Of a stretch of 64,000 bases of DNA, positions 33,852-43,559 are shown in pieces. Position 1 is the first letter of the stretch; each line of letters begins with the position of its first letter. Made by a program: the position numbers and the translations under genes. The notes under the pieces were generated by a model that was not told the origin of the DNA, did no database searches, and saw nothing but the letters and a program-made list of their open reading frames with translations. The DNA lies in assembly GCA_022695795.1 (NCBI GenBank), contig MU404089.1, positions 248,001-312,000 of the forward strand. The letters run 5' to 3'. The stretch comes from Biscogniauxia marginata. Lineage: Eukaryota; Ascomycota; Sordariomycetes; Xylariales; Xylariaceae.

Positions 33852-35715
33852 TTAATTCTGCGGCTCCTCCGCGACGTAGTGTAGGTACGTGCCTAGCAGC
33901 TTGATGCCCTCGATGTAGTTCCGCCGGTCGAGCTTTTCGTTAATCGAGTGTGCGCCATCCGTCGAGCTGCCCATCGGTAGCAGGAGCACGTTCTTGCCCG
34001 TGGCCTGCTCGAACGTGAGCGTGACCGGGATGCTGTTTGTGCCAATTCGATTAGCTTTAACTGCTTCAAGGTCTTCTTCTAGAATGCAAGAAGATTTAAA
34101 AATAATTTTATTTTCCCCTCTTATCCCATTTTACTCGAAAAGGAGCCGGAATTTTTTTTAAATGAATGGATAACAAGGAGAGGAATGCTTCTTACCTTCC
34201 ACCTTCGCGCGTAAAATCCGGCTTGACTCCCCAGACGCGCTCGACCGCCTTACTGGCGGCGCGGAAGTTCCAGTGGTTCGGACTGGCGACCCACCACTTG
34301 CCCGTGTGCTGGGCGTACACCTTGAGCGTGTTCTTGCTACCGAGCCGGGCGAACACGTCCTTGACGTACTTGTATACGTACTCGTTGGTCTGGTCGATCT
34401 CCATGTCCGGCACGGTGCGGATCGAGAACTTGCCGATGACCTTGGCCGGGATGACCGTCTTGGCCCCTGGGGCCGAGAAGGCGCCCTCGACGCCGTGCAC
34501 CGACAGCGACGGGTACCGCCACCGCGCCATTAGCGTCTGCTTCTTGTCCTCGAAGATGGTCGTCTTGGATCCGAGCGCGTCGTGCAGCGTCTCCATCGTG
34601 AACGAGATGCCGTCGTACAGGCCCTCCTCCTCCTTCGTCACTGGAGCCACCTGCTCGTAGATGCCGGGGATCAGGATCTTGCCGTTCGTGTCGACCAGGC
34701 TGCCCAACACGCGCACGAGGTCCGTCATGGGCTCCTGCGCCGTGCCGCCGAATACGCCGCTGTGCAGATCCGACCCGGGACCGGAAATCTCGACGCTGTA
34801 GTAGTTGCAACCCCTGAGCCCGTACGTCAGGCACGGCTTCTCGGTACCGAGCCAGTAGTTGTCACTGATGCAGACGACGTCGGCGTCGGCAAAGTAGCCC
34901 TTGCCCTCCTTCTCGATCAGCTCGTCCAGCCCCTCAGACCCGTACTCCTCCATACCCTCAAAGCACATGAGCAGATTGACGGGGAAGTCGACGCCGGCCT
35001 TCTGGTGAGCCTCGATGGCGTTGAGCCAGCCGAGCACGGGCCCCTTGTCATCGGTGCTTCCCCGGCCGAACATGCGGCCGTCGTCGCCGACGGTCAGCGT
35101 GAAGGGCTCGGTGGCCCAGCCGTCGGTTTTCTCGGCAGGCTGGACGTCGTAGTGGCCGTATACAAGGACGGTGCGCTTGTTCTTGTCGCTCCCATAGCGG
35201 GCGAGCACGACGGGGGGCAGGTCGAGATCGGGGTTGTCAGGCTGCTTGCCGAGGGGCCGCAGCTCGACGCTGGCACCCAGGGCCTTGAGCTCGGCGGCCA
35301 GGTACTCGCCCATGCGGACTACGTCGGGGCGGCGGGAGGCATCGGAGGAGATGGAGGGAATAGCGACAGCTTTGGCGAGGCGGTCGATGAAGTGCGTCGA
35401 CAGCTTGTCGACCTCGGCAAAGTAGCCGTCGAGCTGAGGGGCCATTTTGCGTGCTTGGTGTATTCGGAGGGCGGGGGTGAGGTAGGATGTTGGGGTGGTG
35501 CGAGTGAGGACCTTTGTAGGGGTTGGACGAGACAATGCACAGGTCCTAATGGTGGGAATGGTCGGAAGAGCTAGTTTCTTGTTAGAGAAGAAACTGGCTG
35601 CTCGATGTGGTGTGAGAAGAGTGAAGGTGCGGGGCATTTGTAGATGACATGGAGGAAGTGCATGCAAACCTGGTGAGGGGTGGGTTAGAGCTGCTAAATC
35701 AATGACAAGAAACAT
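33852..35715 (-). CDS. DUG1: Cys-Gly metallodipeptidase (M20 family, Dug1/CNDP2-like)
   Basis: This is a di-metal dipeptidase that cleaves Cys-Gly and other dipeptides in glutathione breakdown. Exon 1 is 34196-35715 and exon 2 is 33852-34032; the 163-bp intron (GTAAGA...ACAG) restores [16 protein letters not shown]20 hallmarks are [18 protein letters not shown] (metal His and Asp), [39 protein letters not shown] and DLHSGVFGG, ending [17 protein letters not shown]. Three starts are possible. The conserved protein begins at the ATG at 35445 ([12 protein letters not shown], 476 aa). ATG 35637 adds 64 residues rich in R, S, T and K with no acidic residues, like a mitochondrial presequence. ATG 35715 adds 26 more (566 aa in total). 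The cytosolic form is expected for Dug1; the longer form may reach mitochondria. Confidence 0.93.
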
Positions 35716-36160
35716 TTCTGTTAGCAGGAGCGGCTATTCCCGGGTCATGACTTGGGGAAGGCCGTAACGTCTAACCTACACTAATAAGGTATTGAAGTTA
35801 CCTACCTACCTAGGCAGGTAGGTTTAACCTTAAGTGGGTAGTAGAGAACTGATCAACTACCTACATGCAATCTCCTTTTCTTTCGTTTCCATCTCCTGCT
35901 GGTGCTGTAGGTCGGATAGAAAAATTGAAAGCAGGCCCATTGGCTCTATTCTATATAGTCCATTATCATTTACTGTATAGTACATATCAATGCGATGTAC
36001 CTTTTTTCTTCCCCTTCACATGCACCCATCCCCCATTTTTTATACAATAATTTATACATGATCGTTATGCATACTGCATGTTAAACGTTGTACTAGCCTC
36101 TATGGACTACAGTTTACTGTATATAGGACCTCTAGTTTTTCGGACAGCAAGAAAAAATAG
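35716..36160. other. Intergenic region
   Basis: 445 bp between two minus-strand genes. It holds a 24-bp near-palindrome (35800-35823) and otherwise AT-rich 3'/5' flanking sequence. Confidence 0.55.
35800..35823. repeat. 24-bp near-perfect palindrome built from ACCT units
   Basis: ACCTACCT...AGGTAGGT arms surround a CCTAGG-like centre, with a single mispair in 12. TACCTA/TAGGTA motifs recur in other gene-free stretches of the window (near 910, 1650, 42490, 42695 and 52278). Confidence 0.8.
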
Positions 36161-38473
36161 TTAGGTGCTATGTCGATTTCTGGCCATGTGTCGTTTTCTA
36201 TCATAATATCCCCTTCTAGCATTATGTCGTTTTCTATCATAATATCCCCTTCTGGCATTAGGTCGAGTTTTGGAATTATGCCGAGTTCTGGTGCTGTGTC
36301 GTTCTGTAACCTTGAGTCGGTTTGTGGCCTTAAGGGGTATATTCACTGTGAGACTTCTCTTCATAGACGTCGATATCACCGTCCCCTCCTTGATGAGTCG
36401 ATGGATTTTCATGTCCATGTCATATGCCTGTCGGAGCTTAACTGTAAGGCTAACACGCATCGTCCTGCCTTGCATCGCTTGGAAATAAGCCGCCAACATC
36501 TGTGCGGCACTGGAATACTTTGACTGTAGTGCCCGCATTTTTGTCAATTCCGCCCGAAAAAATATGACGTCTTCCCAAGCCTTCAAGAAGTCCCGTTGTT
36601 TACTAACCCCCCGTCGTTGTCGTAGCAGCGTAACGAGACTGCGCCGCATCTTAGAGTTAGTAGCTTTTGCGAGCACGGCGTACCGCCAGATCACCCGAAG
36701 CATGTTCGGTAGCCGCTGTCTCCAGGCAGCTCGGAATAGTTGGTGGTAAGTGACCTCGTCTGGTCGAATCAATGGCCACCGAGCCTTCATCAATACCATC
36801 ATTCTGATTTTCTGCCGTATACTCCTCGAATGAGTAATCAGCGTGTTCAGCGTGTAGACATCAGGCGTCGTGCGTCTGGTAAAGCAGATCGAGTTTATGA
36901 GGTCTTGACAGGCTTCTTGCTTCCCACGATTGCCGAGTATATCGATTATCCTGTTTAGAGTGAACGGATTGAGCCATTGTGTGCCGTATTTCTTGTCTTG
37001 CTCATCTACGTAGAGTAGAATATCGAAATTCATGGGCAGCTCGAAAAGACGGTGTTCGAGGTCTAGTACCGCAGTATGACTGCCCATCACGCTAAGAACG
37101 GATGGAAGACGATTCAGTCCCTTTGCACGCATCTTGTTTATGATGTAGCGCTTGGCTTCCGGGTCTTCTATCATATCTAAGAACGCCATCCAGGTATGGC
37201 TCTGCGGGAAATAGCGCTTCCGAACCATGGTTCTAAGCACGCTATTGAATCCATCCAGGTCTCCCAATTTCGAAGCTCCAACAAGGAAAGCATTGAAGGT
37301 TTCAGTATCCAATGGCAAGTTCAACAGCTCAGCTTGATAAAAGAGTGCACGAGCATCTGGTCGAAAGGTGGTTCCTTTCGACTGCATAAATTTCAAGGCG
37401 AGTTTCAAACTAGACACGGATATTACCGACTGAGTATGCTGCGAGGTGAACAAGTCTAAGAGAAGGGATACGACAGTCTTCTGGTGATTCGCCCCGTTTG
37501 GATAGAGTTGTTGAGCCAGGTGAGTTGGGACCCGGCCGTAGACTAATGCAGCCACATGTGCCTCAAACGAAATCTCAGTCCATTCCGCAGGACGGGGAAT
37601 ATGATCGGCCCGTTGCGTCAAAACGTAGCTCTTGTATCGTGGGCCAGCAGCCCAGAGAGGTCCCCCGACGGAGTCTCTTGATACCGTCATGGTTGTCTCG
37701 TCTGCACCGACTTCTCCCTCACCAAGTAGCTTGACAGGTAGTCGTCTCGAACTGTGATCCTCCCAGACGTCTGACAACAACAACTTCCCAGCCGTATCGA
37801 GGCCTCTAACTGCAGTGAGCTTTCCGACAACCCTAACAAGCTCCAACAGCGACTTGCGAAGTGATATCTCGGAGCCCGACAGACTAAGCACCAGGACATT
37901 ATCATGCGGACTGGTCTCTTCGATGCGGATCTCACACGAGTGCTTTCGACGTATCTGCTCTAGGTTCGTATCCGGCCCTGAAAGAAGCTCGCGAGCGTCC
38001 TCTGCAGCTCCTTTCCCAATGACCACTTTAAAATCAAGAACCTCTCCAAATTTAGGGGTATGCCGCAACATAAAGTCTAGGGTCGATCGCCAGTCGTGGG
38101 GGGGCTTCATTTCAGTTTCGCGGGTTTGATCGTGTAGATGCTGCCTCGCAACATCTTCCTGGTGCTTGCGCAGGCTCCGGCGGGTCTCATAGTTGTTAGG
38201 ATAATGTTCCGGGCGCCTCACAAGAACCGACTTCTTGGGACCAAGTTCAGATCTCTGCTTAATTATTCGCCTGAAGATCCGCCTCCTATGCGAGGAAAAT
38301 GAGATTTTGGCCCTGGGAGGAGGCTCGGTCCTCCCGACGGCTGCTGAAAGCCATCGTCGAGTAGGCCGGGGAGGGGATAACAGGCAACGAGACTCCCTGA
38401 GAATCAGGGAGAGCCCTTTGACGCAGCTAGTGCAAGATTGAGCTCTCCATAGTGACTTGACTCCCAGGGACAT
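36161..38473 (-). CDS. Mitochondrial PPR-like RNA-binding protein with KH-like region
   Basis: Single exon, 770 aa. The N-terminus is basic with Ser and Arg and few acids (MSLGVKSLWRAQ ... RRWLSAAVGR), as in mitochondrial presequences. Residues about 140-230 contain FKVVIGKGAAEDARELL and a following beta-strand region that resemble a KH-type fold. From about residue 330 onward the sequence has the helical-pair spacing of PPR proteins (ETFNAFLVGASKLGDLDGFN, SHTWMAFLDMI, DVYTLNTLITHSRSIRQKIR, DEVTYHQLFRAAWRQR). I cannot match it to one named mitochondrial factor. The last 50 residues are unusual: short His/Arg/Asn repeats including two nearly identical 12-residue units, encoded by the 36-bp repeat at 36191-36262. 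The upstream gene is the PP2C phosphatase. Confidence 0.75.
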   Translation of the reverse strand: MSLGVKSLWRAQSCTSCVKGLSLILRESRCLLSPPRPTRRWLSAAVGRTEPPPRAKISFSSHRRRIFRRIIKQRSELGPKKSVLVRRPEHYPNNYETRRSLRKHQEDVARQHLHDQTRETEMKPPHDWRSTLDFMLRHTPKFGEVLDFKVVIGKGAAEDARELLSGPDTNLEQIRRKHSCEIRIEETSPHDNVLVLSLSGSEISLRKSLLELVRVVGKLTAVRGLDTAGKLLLSDVWEDHSSRRLPVKLLGEGEVGADETTMTVSRDSVGGPLWAAGPRYKSYVLTQRADHIPRPAEWTEISFEAHVAALVYGRVPTHLAQQLYPNGANHQKTVVSLLLDLFTSQHTQSVISVSSLKLALKFMQSKGTTFRPDARALFYQAELLNLPLDTETFNAFLVGASKLGDLDGFNSVLRTMVRKRYFPQSHTWMAFLDMIEDPEAKRYIINKMRAKGLNRLPSVLSVMGSHTAVLDLEHRLFELPMNFDILLYVDEQDKKYGTQWLNPFTLNRIIDILGNRGKQEACQDLINSICFTRRTTPDVYTLNTLITHSRSIRQKIRMMVLMKARWPLIRPDEVTYHQLFRAAWRQRLPNMLRVIWRYAVLAKATNSKMRRSLVTLLRQRRGVSKQRDFLKAWEDVIFFRAELTKMRALQSKYSSAAQMLAAYFQAMQGRTMRVSLTVKLRQAYDMDMKIHRLIKEGTVISTSMKRSLTVNIPLKATNRLKVTERHSTRTRHNSKTRPNARRGYYDRKRHNARRGYYDRKRHMARNRHST
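36191..36262. repeat. Two 36-bp direct repeats inside the PPR-like gene
   Basis: Copies 36191-36226 and 36227-36262 match at 34 of 36 bases and encode 12-residue units of the type RHNARRGYYDRK. The flanking sequence repeats the RH-N motif in a degenerate 6-residue form. Confidence 0.92.
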
Positions 38474-39357
38474 GGGCTACTCATCTAGCATCCATGCAAG
38501 CGCGGTGTGATCTAACTTCACCATTTAGCGAAGGAGTATTTGCGATGAGGAATGCGAATCAAAAATTTTCGGAGCTTCAATACGCAAGTACCTAAGTACC
38601 CCCAGGGCATTAGGTAATCGCCGCAGTCGGTGGTTCGGCTACTTTTCTTCCGATAGGGCTTTTGCCTTTTCTGCACCTGCCCGACATCTGGCAGCGCGAC
38701 GTGGCCGATGGGAGGATAAGGCTACCAGGAAACCCGACGAATCGCTCGGTTGGTACACATGTTATTATTACCAGTTATGTAGAGAATATATATATAATGG
38801 TGAGGAAAAAAATTATACGGTCACATGAATAAATCCTGGTTCATCAACATGAGTCGCACTAATGCATTTCTGTCAAACATGCCAGCAGGACCTCTACAAG
38901 CCGGCTAGGAAAACCGTAGAATCGATGAGGGGCGTCCGTGTTCGCATCTGCGAGACCCATCAACGAAGAGGACCACTCCGAACTACCGAGCTTTTTCACA
39001 CTACATATCATTGATGCCGCGCATTCCCACAAGAAAAAGTCCTCAGTCCTCCGTTGTCGAATCTCAACACTTGGAAGTGGTAATGGTCGATACCGCGTCC
39101 CTCGAGCTTCGTATTGTTCGCCTCCCTTTTAGGGGGGACACATCTCCCTCCCCCCCAACCATCCCTCCTTTCCCTCTAGTAATCCCACATAGGTCCAATC
39201 AAACAAGACTTCTTCATTTGCTGCGTCGTAATCGTGTCTAACCATTCGAGGATGTGCTGGTTCTTTCAACCCATTCCAAAGCCCGCAGGCGAGATGTTCC
39301 GGGGATCCAGTTCTGACACCACCCTCGACAAAAAAAAATATAATTCCAAACACCAAA
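38474..39357. other. Intergenic region
   Basis: 884 bp between the PP2C stop and the PPR-like start, both on the minus strand. No gene is supported. Confidence 0.55.
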
Positions 39358-41242
39358 TCAATCCTTGGAAGTTACTGTCTCCGCCTTCGTCTCTTCCTTG
39401 GATTCCTCCTTGCTAGCCTCCTTGGTCGCTTCTGCCGGGGTATCTTTCTTGGCCGAACTGTCAGTCTTCGTCTGCGTGTCTTCCTCCTGCTTCGTTCCGC
39501 GAGGGGGGGGCGACGGTGCCTTGGGCGGCGGCGCGTTCGAGTCTTCCCCGTCGGTCGATGAGTTCTTGGAGACTTGGCTTGCTAAGTCTTTGTCTTCTTC
39601 CGAGTTATCGAACATTTCGGTGTCATCGGAGTCCGTAAGAACCTCAGTACCGTCTCCAAGGAATATGATACGACCCTTGTACCCACCGATCCCGAAAGTC
39701 TTAGACTTATTCTCCATATCAACATCATAACCGCTGTCGCTGTCATCAAAGTTGTGGTGCACGCCAGGGCCCCGGAATTCGGCTAAGTCAATGGATGTCA
39801 GTTTTGTTCCAGGAGATCCGGGTTCTAAATAGGCATACCGTATTCGGGAGGGGCACAGGGACCATCGCCCTTGGCAACGCGGCTGGCAACCTCGTTATAC
39901 CATTCCTCCTTACTTCTACCTCTTAAGAAGCCTATGACAATCATGGTCATATTGTCGCATCCGACACCACCGGTTTCGGAATTCGACGCCAGGCAATTGT
40001 CCATCATGTTTTCGCAAATCTTGTCTAGGTCTTGTTTTGCAGCGATTCCTCTTCGCACAAACTCGATAACGGCTTGCGAGGATTGGCAATCCCAAATACC
40101 TTAAAACTCAAGTCAATGCCAAATATCCACGGTTTTTTAGGGATGCGTACCATCACATGCAATGACCAAAAATTCGTCATCATCACTAAGCTCATGCATA
40201 ACCACATCGGGATAAGCAGTCACTATCTGTTGCTCAGGTGCTAGCTCGGCACTCTTCTTGAATTCGAAGTCTCCAATAGCTCGGGAGAGCGCAAGGTTGC
40301 CATTGACACGACCAAAGTCGACGAAACCCCCCGCAGCAGTAATTCTAGCCTTTTCGCCTATTCAAGGGAGATAGCCACATTAGTTGATAAACAGGATACG
40401 GGACACGGGGCGCCGACAGCGATGCATACCTTCATTCTGTGGCTTGTGGTCGAAGGAGAGTGGCTTGGCACGACCCTTAACCCCTAGAACACTTCTTGAG
40501 TCTCCAGCATTAGCCTAGTGGGGTTAGTCACATGCTCTCATCGGGGATTGCTGGGCAGGGCCAGAGGGAGACGAACAATGTATATTTTGTCAGCGTTGAT
40601 CAGGCCACAGCAGGCCGTGCAGCCGGATACCTCCTCTTCGTATTGGGGGTCTAGAGCCAGGTCAGCGTCGGCTTGCGATCCAAGCTGAGAGTGTGCGCCG
40701 TCCCGTACCGCTGAGGATAGCCCTATCCGTCGCCAGGAAGCAGTCCTTGAGAGACTGCTCGTAGTTGCCAGCCTTGAAGGTGTCCTGGTTGGTAAGGATG
40801 TCATATATATTCTTGCCGGCAAACTGGGCAACCTTGTCGCCACCGTGTCCATCGAAGACACCAAAGAAGGATAATCGCGAGGGGTGCGTCTTCTTGTCGT
40901 CGCCCTGGGGGGTCAGGAGGTCTAGAACGGTGCAGTGGGCATCCTCCATGCTGATACGCCACCCCTGCATAGCAGATACGCCGTAGAGTAGCCGATCATC
41001 TTCGCCCTTGTCTGAAGTCTAGTGGGAAATTCCAAGTCAGCAGCGGGCTTAGGCATATCGGGCGATGCAGAGCGGAAGAGTGGAATGTGGTGGAAGGCTG
41101 ATGATGAGGTCATCACAAGCGCGTGCGAGCACGGAAGGAAAAAAACACGGCGATTGGATAGAGGCAGGGATAGAGACATTGGCAGACGAGAAAGAGAGGA
41201 TAGTACCTTATCGACGACAGGCTCAGAGAGGGTTTGACCCAT
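39358..41242 (-). CDS. Protein phosphatase 2C, Ptc2/Ptc3 type
   Basis: This is a Mg/Mn-dependent Ser/Thr phosphatase of the Ptc2/Ptc3/Ptc4 group, which switches off stress MAPK and DNA-damage checkpoint signalling. Seven minus-strand exons can be joined with consistent phases: 41207-41242, 40709-41018, 40577-40650, 40430-40514, 40151-40357, 39839-40099 and 39358-39782, giving 465 aa. Motifs in order are MGQTLSEP (Gly2/Ser6 fit N-myristoylation), [79 protein letters not shown] and [14 protein letters not shown]. All acidic metal ligands are present. The last exon encodes an acidic, Lys/Glu/Thr-rich disordered tail. The first exon codes for only 12 residues and is followed by a 188-bp intron. 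Confidence 0.95.
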
Positions 41243-43559
41243 GGCGAAAGAGGTTATAGAGTTACGGTAGTGAGCAGGTGGGTGGTATGTCGAGGATGGG
41301 GGGTGGAAAAAGAGAGAGAGTGAAAAGAGAGGAGGGGCAGAAGGTATGCGTAGATTGGGCTGTCGCCAATTGTGGAAATTTTTCAATAGCCGCAGTGGGA
41401 TATGGAGTACGTCGAGAGAAGCGTTAGCGATTTTCTCATGAGGCGATGTTTGGGCAGGTTCGGGCACAGGCTGCTCCTCTTTGGCGTCGCGGTAGAGAGT
41501 CGAATCAAGATCGAGAGGTGACCTAGTACTGGGATTGTAGTAGGCAGGTTAGTAAGGAGGAAGCAGGCAAGGCCGGTAGGTAGAGAGAAGTATGTATGTA
41601 GGGTAAAAGTCGAAGTCTGGGCAACAGTGGCAGAGGCACGGCCGTCCTTAAGGCGGGGTTGTGAGTGTCCCCGTGCCTCCAAGGTAGTGTAGGTAGGGGG
41701 AGCCTAGGTAGCCGGACGGACCCCAAAAAACAGAAAAAAAAAAAGAATGATAGTGTAGAGATGACTTAAGATTGCATGGATCAGGGTCAAGATGGGATAA
41801 TTGGTATACGTACCTCTGAGTTCCCTAGACAGGCCAGTTCTCCTTCGCCGAGTTAAGTGCAAGTGTGTCGACTCGGCACTAACAAGCGCCAGGTATCGTC
41901 GTGGTTGGTTGGTCCGATTTTGTATGTAATCCCGTGCACACGATGCTGACTGGCTAGAGCAAGTGTCTACCAGACCTAAAGCCGCAAGTGATTATGTATT
42001 AGCTCTCCACACGATTGATTTGCCTCCAGGACAGCAAGATGCGCGATCCAAAGAAGAAAGAGAAATTCGCGTGTGCTTGTGTGCGTGTGTGCGTGTTGTG
42101 TAGAGGGAGAAGAAGTGTAAAGTAAGGGAAAAAGCGCCAAGCTAGTTTCGGGTACCTGTTTACGCTGCTAACAGGTATCACGGGTTGTGAGTTTTGTTTT
42201 GCTCGGGCCTTTGCCGGGTTTAAGTAGATGTACCTTACGTGCTGCTGCGTGCTGGACAAAAGTGGGAAATGGCAAAGTATATGTACCTCAGCAGGCAGCC
42301 AACATGCATCAATCTTTTTTTCCCAATAATGTGAATGAGGTGCTCAGCAACCTGTATTGTATGTACTCTGTTACATTCCCTCTCATAGATGACGGTACTT
42401 ATTAGATACATGTCAATGCATATTTAGCGCTGGTGATTGTCTCTTTTCGCACGGCAGCACAGAGCAGAGGCACCACTGTGGCCCGTGTGTACCTACCTAG
42501 GTACCTAGGTACATTAAACCCCCTCCCCCTCCTACATAACCCTCAGTTTATCTCTTATCAGGGACATACATTGAATAAGGTTATTAGTTACCTTAATCAG
42601 ATATGCAGATTTCAAAAGTCGTCATTCATCCTGGGTCATTCAATAAAAATGCCATTTCGCTTCCATCGTCTCCCACTCCGGTTCATCTACTACCTACCTA
42701 CCTACACATAAACGCCAAATTCGTGGAAGGGCCGAGGCCACCTCCAGCCCCTGTGATGTAACACGCGATACACCCCAAAGAGCTAATCAGCCATGCAAGG
42801 TGGCAGAACATACGTGAACAATGTGCCCTGTCCAGCCATACAGACAATGAGAAACAAACGACGAGCAATTGCTCTTTCTCGATCCTCTCATCTACATATG
42901 TCTATACAGCCCGGAAGGTCTGCCTAACCTAGGACATTCTGTCGGCATACACCACGGCCCGCCGGATCAGCTCTTCACCGATCATATTTCTGCTTCCCTG
43001 CTTCAATTGGCCTGCAGCGGTGAACATCAAGGAAGAACCGGCCTCGGCCGACCTCGGTCTGTTCCGAAGCTTCCGTTCAGTTGCAGGTCCGAAGAAAAAA
43101 AACATTGCAAGCAAGTCCTCTAGATTACTGTGTTACTGGCCCATTTCAGCACTTTGTAAGTATGTTGATTCGGATAGGATTCTGATCCTAGGCATATTGT
43201 CTCCCCCAAAGGATATTGGGACGGTTTCAAACACATCAGCGAGATGCTGTTACTAGCCCAAAGATCAGGGCCTCGTGTGTGGACTACATGGCAGCAACCC
43301 TCTAGGGGCCCGGGATATCCCTATCCATATCACATACTAACTATAGTTCTGTCGCCTTTTGAGGTGGAACATGCTCATAGTTCATTATCATGGCTAACAA
43401 GTGACAGCCCATAGCCTGAGATACGCCCGCCTAGCAAATACTACAAGGTTGCTTAATGCCCTAGAATATACTTCCCCCCAATATCTATCCATTTCCTAAA
43501 ACTCCCAACAAGACCAGACATTACAGTTGTAGGTATAATTTTTTCCACTTCAATTTTCC
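41243..43559. other. Intergenic region
   Basis: About 2.3 kb between PP2C (5' side) and AXL2 (3' side). It contains a GTGT/CACA-like run (42075-42105) and palindromic CCTAGGTACCTAGG (around 42495-42510), but no supported gene. A long PP2C 5' leader is likely. Confidence 0.55.

Noticed and set aside
34582..35574. 330-codon frame on the plus strand
   Set aside because: Antisense to the metallodipeptidase and without recognisable motifs; an artefact of high GC third positions.
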